DNA of 64,000 nt from Aliishimia sp965656085 (GCA_965656085.1 CBFHJA010000019.1:1-64000), one strand, 5' to 3'. Shown: positions 1 through 9,403, numbered from the stretch's first letter. Program-made: numbers and translations. Notes: generated by a model not told the origin, from the sequence alone.

Positions 1-60
1 CAAGCTCACCTCCCGTTTTTGATCTTGAATCAAACGGAAGGTGATTTGGGAATCCCCTAA

Positions 61-1074
61 ATGCAGACGCCGCCTAAGTCATCGCGGACCAAGTTTATGG
101 AGGAGTGGATACTAGCAGGGCATATCCGGTTCCCAGAAAACACAGAGTATCGGGTATTTGAAACACTTGATGAACTCAAAGCTGCCTGTGAAAGCGGTGA
201 TGTGCCAGTAAGCGGACGCGCGGCATTGATACGGCCTGACCTGCCCGGTTTTGAAGATTGGGTAGGCAAGCGGATTGGATACGGCACACCAGCCTTCAAG
301 AGATACAAGAAAGACCTGCGCAATCCACGCCAGCCCCTATCAAGCTGGATCAGCCCAAGGGCAGAAGCGGATCAGATCGCCCCTGATACCAATACGCTTG
401 TGATTGGGACCAACGATGAGGCCGCAAAAGAGATTAAATCCGTCTTCGGCTCAAAAGCCTTCAACTACGCCAAGCCCGTATCCCTGATCCGCGAACTTGT
501 TCGCCAGTCCACTGGACCGGACGATCTGGTGCTGGATTTCTTCGCAGGCTCCGCCACCACCGCCCAAGCTGTCATGGAACTCAATGCCGAGGACGGCGGC
601 AGCCGCCGCTTCATCATGGTCTCGTCCACCGAAGCTACAGAAGACGACCCCGACAAGAACCTGTGCCGCGACGTGACCGCCGAACGCATCCGCTTGCTCA
701 ACGCCAGCGATGACAAGAAATACGCCGACCTCGCCGCAGGCTTCGCCTATCTGCGCACGCACGAGATCGCCTTTGAGGACCTCGACTATGACCTGAAACC
801 CGCAGATGCTTGGGCCGCTCTGGAAGCCATGCACGACTTGCCGCTGACCCTCTATGACGGCAGCGCGCCATGGAACCTGCACGAAGGCGAGACCACCGCG
901 CTGGTGCTGGTGGACCGCTTCGACCCCGGCTTGCTGCGATGGCTGCAAGGCCGCGACCGGCAGAACCTGTTCGTCTATGCGTGGGCACCGGGCCAGATCG
1001 CGCAGCATCTTGACGGCACCCATGTGGACATTCGCCCCGTCCGCGACACGCTGGTGAAGCGGTTCCAGCAATGA
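61..1074 (+). CDS. mod: Type III restriction-modification methyltransferase (Mod), C-terminal part, possibly broken
   Basis: This is the C-terminal part of a type III Mod subunit, the N6-adenine methylase that also gives the Mod-Res complex its DNA recognition. A motif-X-like segment (AKPVSLI, residues 137-143) precedes the SAM-binding motif I (LDFFAGSATT, 158-167), which is the order expected for beta-class type III enzymes. The residues before that would be the end of the target-recognition region. The catalytic DPPY motif and roughly the first half of the protein are absent. The same frame is closed by TAA at 58-60, directly before the ATG, and both other frames also close within the first 45 bases. 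The gene is therefore split or frameshifted, or its N-terminal half is a separate ORF to the left. No convincing ribosome-binding site precedes the ATG. The stop overlaps the Res start (ATGA). Confidence 0.75.
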   Translation: MQTPPKSSRTKFMEEWILAGHIRFPENTEYRVFETLDELKAACESGDVPVSGRAALIRPDLPGFEDWVGKRIGYGTPAFKRYKKDLRNPRQPLSSWISPRAEADQIAPDTNTLVIGTNDEAAKEIKSVFGSKAFNYAKPVSLIRELVRQSTGPDDLVLDFFAGSATTAQAVMELNAEDGGSRRFIMVSSTEATEDDPDKNLCRDVTAERIRLLNASDDKKYADLAAGFAYLRTHEIAFEDLDYDLKPADAWAALEAMHDLPLTLYDGSAPWNLHEGETTALVLVDRFDPGLLRWLQGRDRQNLFVYAWAPGQIAQHLDGTHVDIRPVRDTLVKRFQQ

Positions 1075-3599
1075 GCGAACGCCTGTCCCTTGCCGCCTAC
1101 CAGACCCGCGCGGTGGACGCGCTGTCGGGTGTGATCCGCAAGGTGGCCGAGTTGCACGACCGCGACCCGGCGCACCGGCAGACCATCGCGCTGAAAAGCG
1201 GCGTGACGCTGCTGCAAAGCCCTACGGGGTCGGGCAAGACGCTGGTGCTGGGCCGGGTGCTGGAAGGGCTGCGCGGGGCGCTCAGCCGCCCCGTGGTGTG
1301 GCTCTGGTTCGCGCCCTACTCCGGGCTGGTGACGCAGACGCGCGAGGCTCTGGTGGCGCAATGCGGCGGTCTGCGCGTCCGTGACGTGGCCAAGGACCGG
1401 GAACCGAACGGCACCCGCGACGGCGATGTGTTCATCCAGACATGGGCGACAGTCGCCGCCAGCAACAAGGACGCCCGCAAGGTCCGCCGCACGTCCGAGG
1501 CGGCGTTGTCCTTCGATGACCTGATTGCGTCGTGGCGGGACGCGGGTTTTTTCGTGGGCGTGGTGATTGACGAGGCGCATTTGAACTTCGGGGCGTCCGC
1601 CAAGGTAGCGGCGGGCTTCTACCTCGACCATATCCAGCCCGATTTCACGATCCTCGCCACCGCTACGCCAAGCGACGAGAAGCTAGAAGCCTTCGAGCGT
1701 ACCGCCGGGATCGAAGTGGCCAGCCGCGTTGTCGTGCCACGTGCCGAGGTTGTGGAAGCCGGGTTGAACAAGGTGGGCCTCAAGCTGGGCGTGATCCGCT
1801 TTCGGGAGGGCGACCGCGACCTGATCGACCATGAACAGGCGACCTTGCAGGCCGGGTGGACGCAGCATTGCCGGGTGCGCGAACGGCTCAAGGAACATGG
1901 GCTGGCTGTGTCGCCCCTGATGCTGGTGCAGGTGGAAGACCAAGCCAAGGGTGCGGAAGACCCGGTAAAGCGGGTGCGGGACAAGCTGGTGGAGATCGGC
2001 GTTGATGACGCGGCCATTGCCACGCACACGTCCGGTCAGCCCGACCCGAACTTTCACTCGCTGGCCTATGACCCCGACACCCATGTGCTGATCTTCAAGG
2101 TGGCCGTGGCGACGGGCTTTGACGCGCCCCGCGCGTGGACGTTGGTTTCCGTGCGCCCCAACCGGGGCCGCGACTTCGGTATGCAGATCGTGGGCCGCAT
2201 CATGCGGGTGCACCCGTCCGTGCGGCCTATCCACGGGCAAGACGACCTGCTGGACAGCGGCTATGTCCTGCTGACGGACCCGGATATGCAGGCGGGCCTT
2301 CAAGCGGCGGTGGACGAGTTGAAGGCGGTGCGCGAAAGCATCGAACTGATAACGGACAATCTCGACGTGTACGAGTTTGGAAATGCCGAGCAGAAAGCCG
2401 TCGCGCCGGATGTTGCCAAACCACCCTTCACACCGAAGCCGCCCGAAAACGAGACTGAGCGGCAAGAGCGCCTGACGAACCTGATCGAACAAGGCGTAGT
2501 GCGGGCCGATGTGCAGAACATGCCCGACACGGAAAAGGACCGCGCCATTGTCGCGGGCGAGACGTGGCAGAGTGTGAGCGAAACGCCGCTCTTTGGCGAT
2601 CTGCCGGAAAGCAAGAAGCCTGATACCGATAAGGGGCCAAGCAAACCGAACTTGCGCCCCTATCCGCTGCGCAAGGACTTGGACTTGCCCAAGGCACTGG
2701 TCCGGGAACTGCCACCGGACCCGATGAAGCTGAACGATCTGGTGCATGACATAGCCCGCGAGTTTTGCCGCTCTGCCGATATGCCCGGCCTGCTGCAACG
2801 CAAGCTGACAAAGGCGCATCTCGACTTGCGCGACCTGTTCGCTTCCGAGTTGCAGGAAACGGTGGACCTGCGTTTGCGGCTGTCCAATGCGCGGGTGGCT
2901 GAGAAGGCGCAACTCGCCTTCAACTTCAATGACGCCATCGACCCGCGCCTGTTGAAGCGCGCGCTGGTGGAGGAACTGCGCGGCATCGTGGATGACAAAG
3001 GGATTGAAGCCGAGGAACGCGACCTGCGCCGCGCCATTGATCTGGCCGGGATGATGGAACCCGAGAAGCTGAAAGAGGCCATCAAGACCGCACAGGCCCG
3101 CAACGTGCGAACCGACACCAGCGAACCCGTGCCAGAGCAGTACTTTGGACCGGACGGGCTGAGCGAAGCTGAGAAGTCGGCCTATGGCGTGTTCCCGCAT
3201 CGTCTGAATAAGGAAGAACAGGACTTCGCGGCGTTTCTAGACGCAGACAAAACCGGGACGGTTAAGTGGTGGATGCGAAACCCCGAGAATGAAACTTGGG
3301 CAACTCGACTGATACTGCCATCCGGGCACCGCTTCTTCCCCGACTTCGTTGTCGGCGTCAGTGGACGGACCACGCCCGACGCCATTGCACTTGTCGAGAT
3401 CAAGGATGACGGCGAAACAGGGCGGCTACAGTCAGACCGCAATGTCGAGAAAATTCGCGTTCAGCATCGCGAGTATCGCAATGTCTTCTGGACCTACCGT
3501 TCTGACGGGACTTGGATACGTGCAAGATACGCTGAGGGACTGCATAAGATTGTCCCTAACGACCGCTTCGATGTGAATGAACTCGTCTATCTCGGGTAG
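1071..3599 (+). CDS. res: Type III restriction endonuclease Res subunit
   Basis: Res is the ATP-dependent translocase/nuclease that cleaves DNA after two Mod-Res complexes meet. The 842-residue product has the superfamily 2 helicase motifs in order: Walker A SPTGSGKT (50-57), DEAH (167-170), TATP (197-200), and motif VI QIVGRIMRVHPS in the second RecA domain (about 365-376). A PD-(D/E)xK nuclease sits at the C-terminus: PD at 757-758 with D758, then E776 and K778 in VEIKDD. All catalytic elements are present and the length is normal, so this subunit looks intact. It starts within the mod stop codon, so the two are translationally coupled. If Mod is truly broken, Res would have no DNA-recognition partner from this locus. 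Confidence 0.92.
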   Translation: MSERLSLAAYQTRAVDALSGVIRKVAELHDRDPAHRQTIALKSGVTLLQSPTGSGKTLVLGRVLEGLRGALSRPVVWLWFAPYSGLVTQTREALVAQCGGLRVRDVAKDREPNGTRDGDVFIQTWATVAASNKDARKVRRTSEAALSFDDLIASWRDAGFFVGVVIDEAHLNFGASAKVAAGFYLDHIQPDFTILATATPSDEKLEAFERTAGIEVASRVVVPRAEVVEAGLNKVGLKLGVIRFREGDRDLIDHEQATLQAGWTQHCRVRERLKEHGLAVSPLMLVQVEDQAKGAEDPVKRVRDKLVEIGVDDAAIATHTSGQPDPNFHSLAYDPDTHVLIFKVAVATGFDAPRAWTLVSVRPNRGRDFGMQIVGRIMRVHPSVRPIHGQDDLLDSGYVLLTDPDMQAGLQAAVDELKAVRESIELITDNLDVYEFGNAEQKAVAPDVAKPPFTPKPPENETERQERLTNLIEQGVVRADVQNMPDTEKDRAIVAGETWQSVSETPLFGDLPESKKPDTDKGPSKPNLRPYPLRKDLDLPKALVRELPPDPMKLNDLVHDIAREFCRSADMPGLLQRKLTKAHLDLRDLFASELQETVDLRLRLSNARVAEKAQLAFNFNDAIDPRLLKRALVEELRGIVDDKGIEAEERDLRRAIDLAGMMEPEKLKEAIKTAQARNVRTDTSEPVPEQYFGPDGLSEAEKSAYGVFPHRLNKEEQDFAAFLDADKTGTVKWWMRNPENETWATRLILPSGHRFFPDFVVGVSGRTTPDAIALVEIKDDGETGRLQSDRNVEKIRVQHREYRNVFWTYRSDGTWIRARYAEGLHKIVPNDRFDVNELVYLG

Positions 3600-3829
3600 G
3601 CTTCCAGCCGAACAAAGAGACATTCGCGTGATGTTTTGCGTAAATGCGCTCAAGAACAAACCGAGTGCATAGAAAATGATGCAGTGTAATTTGTGTGTAA
3701 CTTTGCACCGAATGTACCGGGTTTGTTCGGACAAAGATCAATGGCCGACAGGCTAGCAGGTTCGGAATAACAAAGATTTTCCAAACGGTTCCGATCATTC
3801 CATACAATCCTGCTCACGGTAGAACGAAA
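3600..3829. other. Non-coding end of integrated element
   Basis: These 230 bases lie between the Res stop and the tRNA-Phe fragment. They are A+T-richer than the flanking genes and hold no supported gene. No integrase or excisionase remnant was seen, so any integrase gene should lie at the other (left) end of the element, outside the window. Confidence 0.5.
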
Positions 3830-3875
3830 ATTGAAAATCCTCGTGTCGGTGGTTCGATTCCGCCCCCGGGCACCA
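3830..3875 (+). other. tRNA-Phe(GAA) 3' fragment; right attachment site of the element
   Basis: The 46 bases match the 3' half of a tRNA-Phe. They comprise the anticodon loop with GAA (ATTGAAAATCC), the variable region, the T arm (GGTTCGATTCC at 3851-3861), the acceptor strand CCCGGGC (3865-3871), discriminator A and CCA (3873-3875). The 5' half (D arm, 5' acceptor strand) is missing: the sequence before 3830 cannot pair with the acceptor strand. This is the duplicated end left when an integrative element inserts into a tRNA gene. Because the fragment points right and ends at 3875, the element lies to the left, including mod-res, and the original chromosome resumes at 3876. Confidence 0.85.
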
Positions 3876-3974
3876 TTCCAATGTCTGAAGACAAGCAACG
3901 ACATTCGAAAAGACCAATGGAACAGGGTTTTCGTGTTTCCGGTTGTGCGATTGAGTTATTCGTCGTCCAGCCAA

Positions 3975-3995
3975 ATGCCCCCGCTTTGGGGGCAT
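3975..3995. terminator. Hairpin, possible terminator
   Basis: A perfect 8-bp stem (ATGCCCCC / GGGGGCAT) with a 5-nt loop GCTTT. It lies 80 bases downstream of the ATP-grasp gene on the minus strand and 100 bases after the tRNA end on the plus strand. It could be the original tRNA-Phe terminator or serve the convergent gene. Only a short T stretch follows on the minus strand, so efficiency is uncertain. Confidence 0.4.
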
Positions 3996-4074
3996 GATTG
4001 AGGGCACAGTTATGACATAGACCCCGGGCGGGTTGGGTAGCGCTTCACAGGCATGAGGACTCTATCAAACTGCG

Positions 4075-5373
4075 TCACACATAGAAATCCAGTTCCTCTT
4101 GCGCCTTGAGCAGATCGCGCATCTTTATAGGGTCGTCGCCAACGAAGAACACCAGACCCCAGTGTGTTCCGAACGCGGATCGGTCCGGGACCGTGTCCTG
4201 TGCAGGTTCGACCAGCTCGTGCGTTTCGAAGTATGGATGTCCGGTGGTTTCCTTTGGCATGTCGAGTTTGCTGACGACGCGGCGGCGCGGATATACACCA
4301 AAGCAGCCAGCATACCTCTTTGCGTCTTCCACTTCGCGTGGAAAGAACGCGTCGACTTCTTCTTTGGTACTCTTTGGGTCGAAGACCAGAATGGACGCTT
4401 GATAAGCATTGAAGCCGTAGGCTTTTTCGATGAGTTCGAAGGCCTTGAAGCCCGGCGGGCGGTACGCGACTTCGCCAAAGTACATTTCGCCGTCGGATGT
4501 CAGGAAATATTCCGGATGGATCTGGCCAAACTTGATATCGAACGTCTTGATCAGTTTTTCGATTTGCCGGGTGATTGCCTCGCGCCAGCGTTCCAACTCT
4601 TTCGTGGCGGGCACAAAGACGGAATACCCCAGCGTGACGTATTCCGATATGTTGAGAAATTTGATTTCTCCGTCATGAATCCACGCTTCTACCGCGAATT
4701 CCCAGCCATCGAGATGACTTTCCATCAGAAGCGGATACTCTTCGTCCGGGATCTTGTCGATGTCTTCGATGTCTCGGATCATGCGGTGCCCGAGGCACCC
4801 CGCCTTGTCGAACGCCTTGACGTGGATCGGGTCATCCGGGTCCCCGTCAAGTTTTAGCAGAGTCTGGTTAACCCGTTTCATGAAACGGATGATGTCATCT
4901 TTCTCATAGGCTTCTTCAAAGATCCCGACGCGGATGCCACCCAACTGTGCGCGGCGTTTCATCAATGCCTTGTCCCGGAACAAAATGGATTGTCCGTACA
5001 TGCGCGGCTGGTCCAAGAGCACCGAATTGATTGCGCCCGACCACTCAACCGTTTCTTCAAAAAGTGGAATGGCCACGTCAACACCATCTTCCTTGAGGCG
5101 ACGCGCGATTTCAAAGGACCTGTCATTCAGCCGTGCGAAATCCCATGCGATGAACGGAATGCTGTTGGCTTCGCAAAAGTCTGCGGCCCAGTCCGGGGCG
5201 ACCACGACATAGCGGCGATCAAAGCTCTGTGCTGCCCTGATGGCATTCAGGCTCCAGCCCAGTAAGGCAACATATCCCTTGCTCGGATCCTTGGGCGTTT
5301 CGGTTCCGCGGACCGACGCCAGCGTGGGGTCGGTCCAGCCTGAAACATCCTTCGAAGTCGGAATATTGGGCAT
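4075..5373 (-). CDS. ATP-grasp domain protein (carboxylate-amine ligase type)
   Basis: A 432-residue cytosolic protein with an ATP-grasp fold. Such enzymes activate a carboxylate as acyl-phosphate and couple it to an amine or thiol. Visible marks are the lysine-rich entry to the ATP-binding region (FRDKALMKRR, 132-141), the strand-loop MESHLDGWEFAVEAW (217-231) typical of the central ATP-grasp core, and the metal-binding segment GEVAYRPPG (300-308), which corresponds to the E-[VI]-[NA]-x-R stretch. The N-terminal 120 residues form a preATP-grasp-like alpha/beta region. The substrate cannot be read. It is the first backbone gene after the tRNA-Phe junction and stands alone, with more than 600 bases of non-coding sequence upstream. 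The ATG at 5373 is the first in frame. Confidence 0.75.
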   Translation of the reverse strand: MPNIPTSKDVSGWTDPTLASVRGTETPKDPSKGYVALLGWSLNAIRAAQSFDRRYVVVAPDWAADFCEANSIPFIAWDFARLNDRSFEIARRLKEDGVDVAIPLFEETVEWSGAINSVLLDQPRMYGQSILFRDKALMKRRAQLGGIRVGIFEEAYEKDDIIRFMKRVNQTLLKLDGDPDDPIHVKAFDKAGCLGHRMIRDIEDIDKIPDEEYPLLMESHLDGWEFAVEAWIHDGEIKFLNISEYVTLGYSVFVPATKELERWREAITRQIEKLIKTFDIKFGQIHPEYFLTSDGEMYFGEVAYRPPGFKAFELIEKAYGFNAYQASILVFDPKSTKEEVDAFFPREVEDAKRYAGCFGVYPRRRVVSKLDMPKETTGHPYFETHELVEPAQDTVPDRSAFGTHWGLVFFVGDDPIKMRDLLKAQEELDFYV

Positions 5374-6015
5374 GTCTTTCGGCGTCGGGAATTCGGTTGA
5401 AGTAGAGATGTTGCGTCCTCCATTTTCGCTGCTGCATCACACGACGGGCCCGAGTGTGCGAGCAGTCGTCTTGCTGAATATTGATTAGACAAACTAAGTG
5501 ATTTGTTGGGGATTTCAAAGGCGTGACGTGAGGAAGGTCTTGAAATATTCATGCATTGAGAGACCCTAAGGCGAAAAATATTTATTTTTAATAAATAATA
5601 TCAGTGCCTTAAAGATTATTCGCGTATTCTGGGCGTAGCGTGCCAGACGGATGTTGATCACACCGCCAACACTGTTCATATTTTCGCATATCGAACTAAA
5701 TGGTATCGGTCAGGAAAGCTACAAGCAGTCGATGCCTAGTCAAAGCTTAGCGCGGGGTGGAGGTCTCGGGTCGGCACATACTGCGCGACAGACCGGGTGC
5801 CAGGAGTATCCATGGCACTCCCGCCGCCAAGCGAGCGCAGCACGGTGCAGGCATCACCTGCTCTGCCTGATCGCTGATGAATTGTGTTGCCCAGCCATGT
5901 CCACGAGGGTGGAAATCTTCCGCAGCAACTGGACACTTCCAGTTATAAACTTGATCATAAGAGGCTTAGCTTGGCGAGCTGCGCCGACCGAGAATACGTC
6001 TGGAGACCACCTTAT
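5374..6015. other. Long A+T-rich intergenic region
   Basis: No gene is supported in these 640 bases. It holds the divergent 5' regions of the ATP-grasp gene (minus) and the zinc-peptidase gene (plus). A notable A+T-rich palindrome sits at 5579-5597 (TATTTATT / AATAAATA, 3-nt loop), in a stretch of very low G+C around 5570-5610. It could be a nucleoid-protein site or part of a promoter. Start codons further upstream of the peptidase frame (such as 5884) would extend that protein into this region, but the extension has no family-like sequence. Confidence 0.45.
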
Positions 6016-6981
6016 ATGTTTGTTTTTCCCAATCCGGTCGGTTTTGGATCGCTCTGGTTTCACAACCTTGCGACCGCGGATGGAACACCTGTTGGCTATG
6101 ACCCGCAGGCTCGGGCGTTTATCCCGACGCCGCCATTCTGCGCGAACCGCGCGCTGATCGGATGCAACTGGATTGCTCCCGAGCAAGGAGCGCTTTGCCG
6201 GTCATGCGCCATGACGTTGGTATCGCCGGATAAATCTTCCGCTGTTGCGCTTGCCAATTGGGCGAACACTGAGGCTGCAAAACGCTGGACGCTCGACAAT
6301 CTGGGGCGCTGGCACTGGTTCCGCCCGGAGGACATGGGCACGCAACCGGTCTTTCACATGCTTGACGACGGGCCGACACCTGTTGCCATGGGCCATGTCG
6401 ACGGTGTCGTTACGATCAGCGTTGCAGAGGCTGACCCGGTTCTGAGCACAACGCGGCGAGAAGCCCTCGAGGAACCCTATCGGACTATGATTGGCCACAT
6501 GCGCCATGAAATCGCGCATATGCTCTGGTGGCGTCTTAGCCTGCGTGCGGATTTCCTGACCGCTTTCCGCAAGGTGTTTGGCGATGAACGAGAAGACTAT
6601 TCAGCCGCGTTGCAACGCCACTACGACAATGGTCCACCGGCAGATTGGAATCAGAGTTACCTGACAACGTATGCGTCTTCGCATCCTCACGAGGATTGGG
6701 CCGAGACAGCAGCGCACCTACTGCACCTCACGGATATTACCGATAGCTTCGTCTCGGCCGGGTTTTCGTCACCGGACATTCCGTATCCGGGTTGGGACGC
6801 TTATTCGGAGCCAAATGCGACAACCCTGATAGGCGTCGCGGTTTCGGCCGTCATGGGTCTCAACCACGTCAACCGCTCCATGGGGCTGGACGACATCTAC
6901 CCCTTCATGGTGTCTCAGGAAGCGCAGCGAAAGCTTGCCTTCGTCCACGACTGGCTTCGCAGGGGCGCACAAGGCAGATAG
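6016..6981 (+). CDS. Putative zinc-binding metallopeptidase (Peptidase_Mx family)
   Basis: A 321-residue protein of the putative zinc-binding peptidase family. The gluzincin-like motif HEIAH (164-168) is followed by HPHEDWAE (about 224-231), which would supply the third ligand. An upstream zinc ribbon is present (C42, C50, then CRSC at 61-64). In this family the N-terminus normally starts with a second CxxC ribbon; here the matching segment reads FPNPVGF...FHNLATADG, so those cysteines are gone. I chose ATG 6016, with GGAGA nine bases upstream, because the family similarity begins there; an in-frame ATG at 5884 would add 44 unrelated residues. It stands alone. The substrate is unknown; family members are often linked to ubiquitin-like or protein-processing contexts. 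Confidence 0.75.
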   Translation: MFVFPNPVGFGSLWFHNLATADGTPVGYDPQARAFIPTPPFCANRALIGCNWIAPEQGALCRSCAMTLVSPDKSSAVALANWANTEAAKRWTLDNLGRWHWFRPEDMGTQPVFHMLDDGPTPVAMGHVDGVVTISVAEADPVLSTTRREALEEPYRTMIGHMRHEIAHMLWWRLSLRADFLTAFRKVFGDEREDYSAALQRHYDNGPPADWNQSYLTTYASSHPHEDWAETAAHLLHLTDITDSFVSAGFSSPDIPYPGWDAYSEPNATTLIGVAVSAVMGLNHVNRSMGLDDIYPFMVSQEAQRKLAFVHDWLRRGAQGR

Positions 6982-7245
6982 CCGTGATCAAGAATCTTTG
7001 GACAGTCGCGTGTAATTCACGTTTGGCCGGGAAACGCGCTTGCACCCTGAGTATAATTCCCGGGCAGCCAATTCAGGTACTGGTAGAGGTGTGTGGCAAA
7101 TCGGAGGCGACGGCTTCGCGGGCAGAACGGCAAATCCGTGCGGTACTGGACTGCCATGCGCGCCGCGTTAGTGTAGATCACGCGTAGGGCACACGCCACG
7201 CGTCGTCGCGCCTGAAAGCGGGAAATCGAACCGGAGACCGAGTAA

Positions 7246-8460
7246 ATGTCAGGACCGCTCAGCGGATTTCGGGTCATTGATTTGACCACGATGATCTCAG
7301 GCCCTCTGGCCACGATGACGCTGGCCGATCAGGGCGCCGAGGTCATCAAGGTAGAACATCCTAAAGGCGGTGATCACAGCCGGCAGGTCGCAGGTCGGCG
7401 CGGCGGGTTTACGGCGTCTTTCCTGAACAACAACCGTGGCAAGAAGTCCGTCACGCTGAACTTAAAGGACCCGCAGGGCGTCGAGGCGGCGTTGCGGCTC
7501 TGCGAGACCGCAGATGTGCTGGTTCAAAATTTTCGTCCCGGGGTAGCAGAGCGGATCGGGCTCGGCGAGGCCGCGGTCCGCGCGGTTCGGCCGGACATCA
7601 TCTACACGTCCATCGCGGGCTTTGGCTTTACCGGCGATTGGGCGCGCAAACCGGTCTACGATCCATTGATTCAGGCGTTGTCGGGTCTGGCGAGCGTTCA
7701 GGGCGGTTCCGAGGCCGCGCGGCCCCGGCTGGTCCGGACGATTTTGCCCGACAAGCTCACGGCGATCCAGACCGCGCAGGCGATCACTTCGGCCCTGTTG
7801 GCGCGGGCACGGACGTCAGAGGGCAGTCATGTACAGATTTCCATGCTCGACACGGTTCTGGCATTTCTGTGGAGTTCCGACATGTCAGGCTACACCTTCG
7901 TGGGAGACGAGCTGGAGCCCGCGAAAGACGGTGACGCGCAAACCTTCGTCGAACTCATCTACCAGACCGCTGATGGCTGGATGGCCGTCTCGGCGCATAC
8001 GGACAGCACTTGGTCGGGGCTTTGCGCGGCTGTCGGGCGTCCCAAATGGCTGGAAGACCCGCGCTTTGCGACCGTTGCCGCGCGGGAAGAGAACAAACCC
8101 GCCCGTCTGGAGCTGACCCAAGAGGCGTTGCTGGAGGACACCACGAATAACTGGATGCAGCGTCTGGGAGCGCATGACGTGCCCTGTGCCCCCGTTCTCA
8201 CGCGCGCTCAGGTCTACGCCCACCCGCAAGTATTGGCCAATGAAGCCGTGATCGAGCAGGACCACCCGCAGGCTGGCCGGATCAGACAGACCCGGACACC
8301 CGCGAGATTTTCGGCCACACCAACAGACACGCCGAACCCTGCGCGCCGGCTTGGGGAAGACACACGCGAAGTTCTCGCGCAGATCGGGTTCGACGCCGGC
8401 ACGATCGAGCAGATGATAGCCGACGGTGTTGCAACGGATACGCAGGACAGCTTCCAATGA
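7246..8460 (+). CDS. CaiB/BaiF family (class III) CoA-transferase
   Basis: A 404-residue class III CoA-transferase, a family that moves CoA between carboxylic acids through an aspartyl-CoA thioester. The N-terminus (GFRVIDLTTMISGP, then GAEVIKVEHPKGGD) is characteristic. The expected catalytic aspartate is D139 in VYDPLIQALSG. Length and motifs are normal. The 3' end overlaps the next gene by ATGA, so transferase and GST form a coupled pair, perhaps for an aromatic or xenobiotic acid. The specific substrate cannot be assigned. The 264 bases before it hold nothing recognisable. An SD-like GGAGA lies about 11 bases before the ATG. Confidence 0.9.
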   Translation: MSGPLSGFRVIDLTTMISGPLATMTLADQGAEVIKVEHPKGGDHSRQVAGRRGGFTASFLNNNRGKKSVTLNLKDPQGVEAALRLCETADVLVQNFRPGVAERIGLGEAAVRAVRPDIIYTSIAGFGFTGDWARKPVYDPLIQALSGLASVQGGSEAARPRLVRTILPDKLTAIQTAQAITSALLARARTSEGSHVQISMLDTVLAFLWSSDMSGYTFVGDELEPAKDGDAQTFVELIYQTADGWMAVSAHTDSTWSGLCAAVGRPKWLEDPRFATVAAREENKPARLELTQEALLEDTTNNWMQRLGAHDVPCAPVLTRAQVYAHPQVLANEAVIEQDHPQAGRIRQTRTPARFSATPTDTPNPARRLGEDTREVLAQIGFDAGTIEQMIADGVATDTQDSFQ

Positions 8461-9182
8461 TCGATTTTTACTTCGCCCCGACGCCCAATGGCTGGAAGGT
8501 CGCAGTCATGCTGGAGGAGTGCGGTCTCGACTATCGCCTCATCCTGATGCGGCTCAGCGAAGGCGACCAATTCTCCTCTGAATTTCTCGCGATCAGCCCG
8601 AACGCAAAGATGCCAGCGATTGTGGACCATGCACCGGAGCCGACTTGGGGTGACGATCCTGTGAGTGTTTTTGAATCCGGTGCGATCCTGCTCTACCTCG
8701 CCGACAAGACCGGGAAATTCGCGCCGCCTGCACGCGATCTACGCGCACGCAAGGAGATGATGGAGTGGCTCTTCTGGCAAGTCGGCAACCAAGGGCCCAT
8801 GGGAGGACAACTCAGCCACTTCCGCAATTATGCGCCGGAAAATGAGCGCGATTACGGCTTCAAACGGTATCTGGGAGAATACGACCGAAATCTTGGCGTT
8901 CTGGAAAACCGCCTTTCAGATCGTCCATACCTGCTCAGTGACTATTCGATCGTTGATATGCTGGCGTTTCCCTGGGCGTTTATCGCAAAACCCTTGGGGG
9001 CCTCGCTTGAGGATTTCCCGCGCGTGGCCGATTGGCGTGCGCGGATCAAGCAGCGCCCGGCGGTTCAACGTGCGATTGACCTGCACAAGTCGAAACAGAA
9101 CAGAGGGCAACATCGGGCCGACAACAACTCGGTCCTGTTCAATCAGTCTGCAGCCTCTCTCAGGCGCAACCCGGCGACGTGA
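8457..9182 (+). CDS. Glutathione S-transferase family protein (Nu/Ure2p-like)
   Basis: A cytosolic GST-fold protein of 241 residues. It has an N-terminal thioredoxin-like domain with FYFAPTPNGWKV, the cis-proline segment AKMPAIVD and the glutathione-contacting ESGAILLYLADK (the SGAILLYL signature of YfcG/YghU-type enzymes). The C-terminal helical domain includes the N-capping box YSIVDMLAFPW. The last about 30 residues (basic, Asn/Arg-rich) extend beyond normal GST length and may be readthrough into former intergenic DNA. It starts inside the stop of the CoA-transferase gene and is almost surely co-transcribed with it. The reaction (conjugation, reductive cleavage or disulfide reduction) cannot be told from sequence. 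Confidence 0.85.
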   Translation: MIDFYFAPTPNGWKVAVMLEECGLDYRLILMRLSEGDQFSSEFLAISPNAKMPAIVDHAPEPTWGDDPVSVFESGAILLYLADKTGKFAPPARDLRARKEMMEWLFWQVGNQGPMGGQLSHFRNYAPENERDYGFKRYLGEYDRNLGVLENRLSDRPYLLSDYSIVDMLAFPWAFIAKPLGASLEDFPRVADWRARIKQRPAVQRAIDLHKSKQNRGQHRADNNSVLFNQSAASLRRNPAT

Positions 9183-9403
9183 CAGGCCCCCGGGGTGGAG
9201 GTCATCTTGTCGTGGGTCCCGCCGCGCCATGCGCAGGCCGTCCTGCGCGTCGGGGCGGTAGTTGCTCCACGCACCGGCAAATGAGTTTCTGAGACGTGGG
9301 CGTTGTCTGCCAAGTTCTGTTTTGATTTCGTAGAAGGTCCCTTGAGTTCCAATCCAAAAGGTATAGCGACTGTTCACTCATTGCTTGGCGAGACCGGCAG
9401 TGG

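Noticed and set aside
3650..4007. Minus-strand ORFs with GARGRNRTTDTRIF and CPGAESNHRHEDFQ
   Set aside because: These peptides are the well-known antisense translation of tRNA 3' ends and appear only because of the tRNA-Phe fragment.
5651..6157. 168-codon plus-strand ORF before the zinc peptidase
   Set aside because: No family pattern, overlaps the peptidase gene in another frame and lacks a ribosome site.
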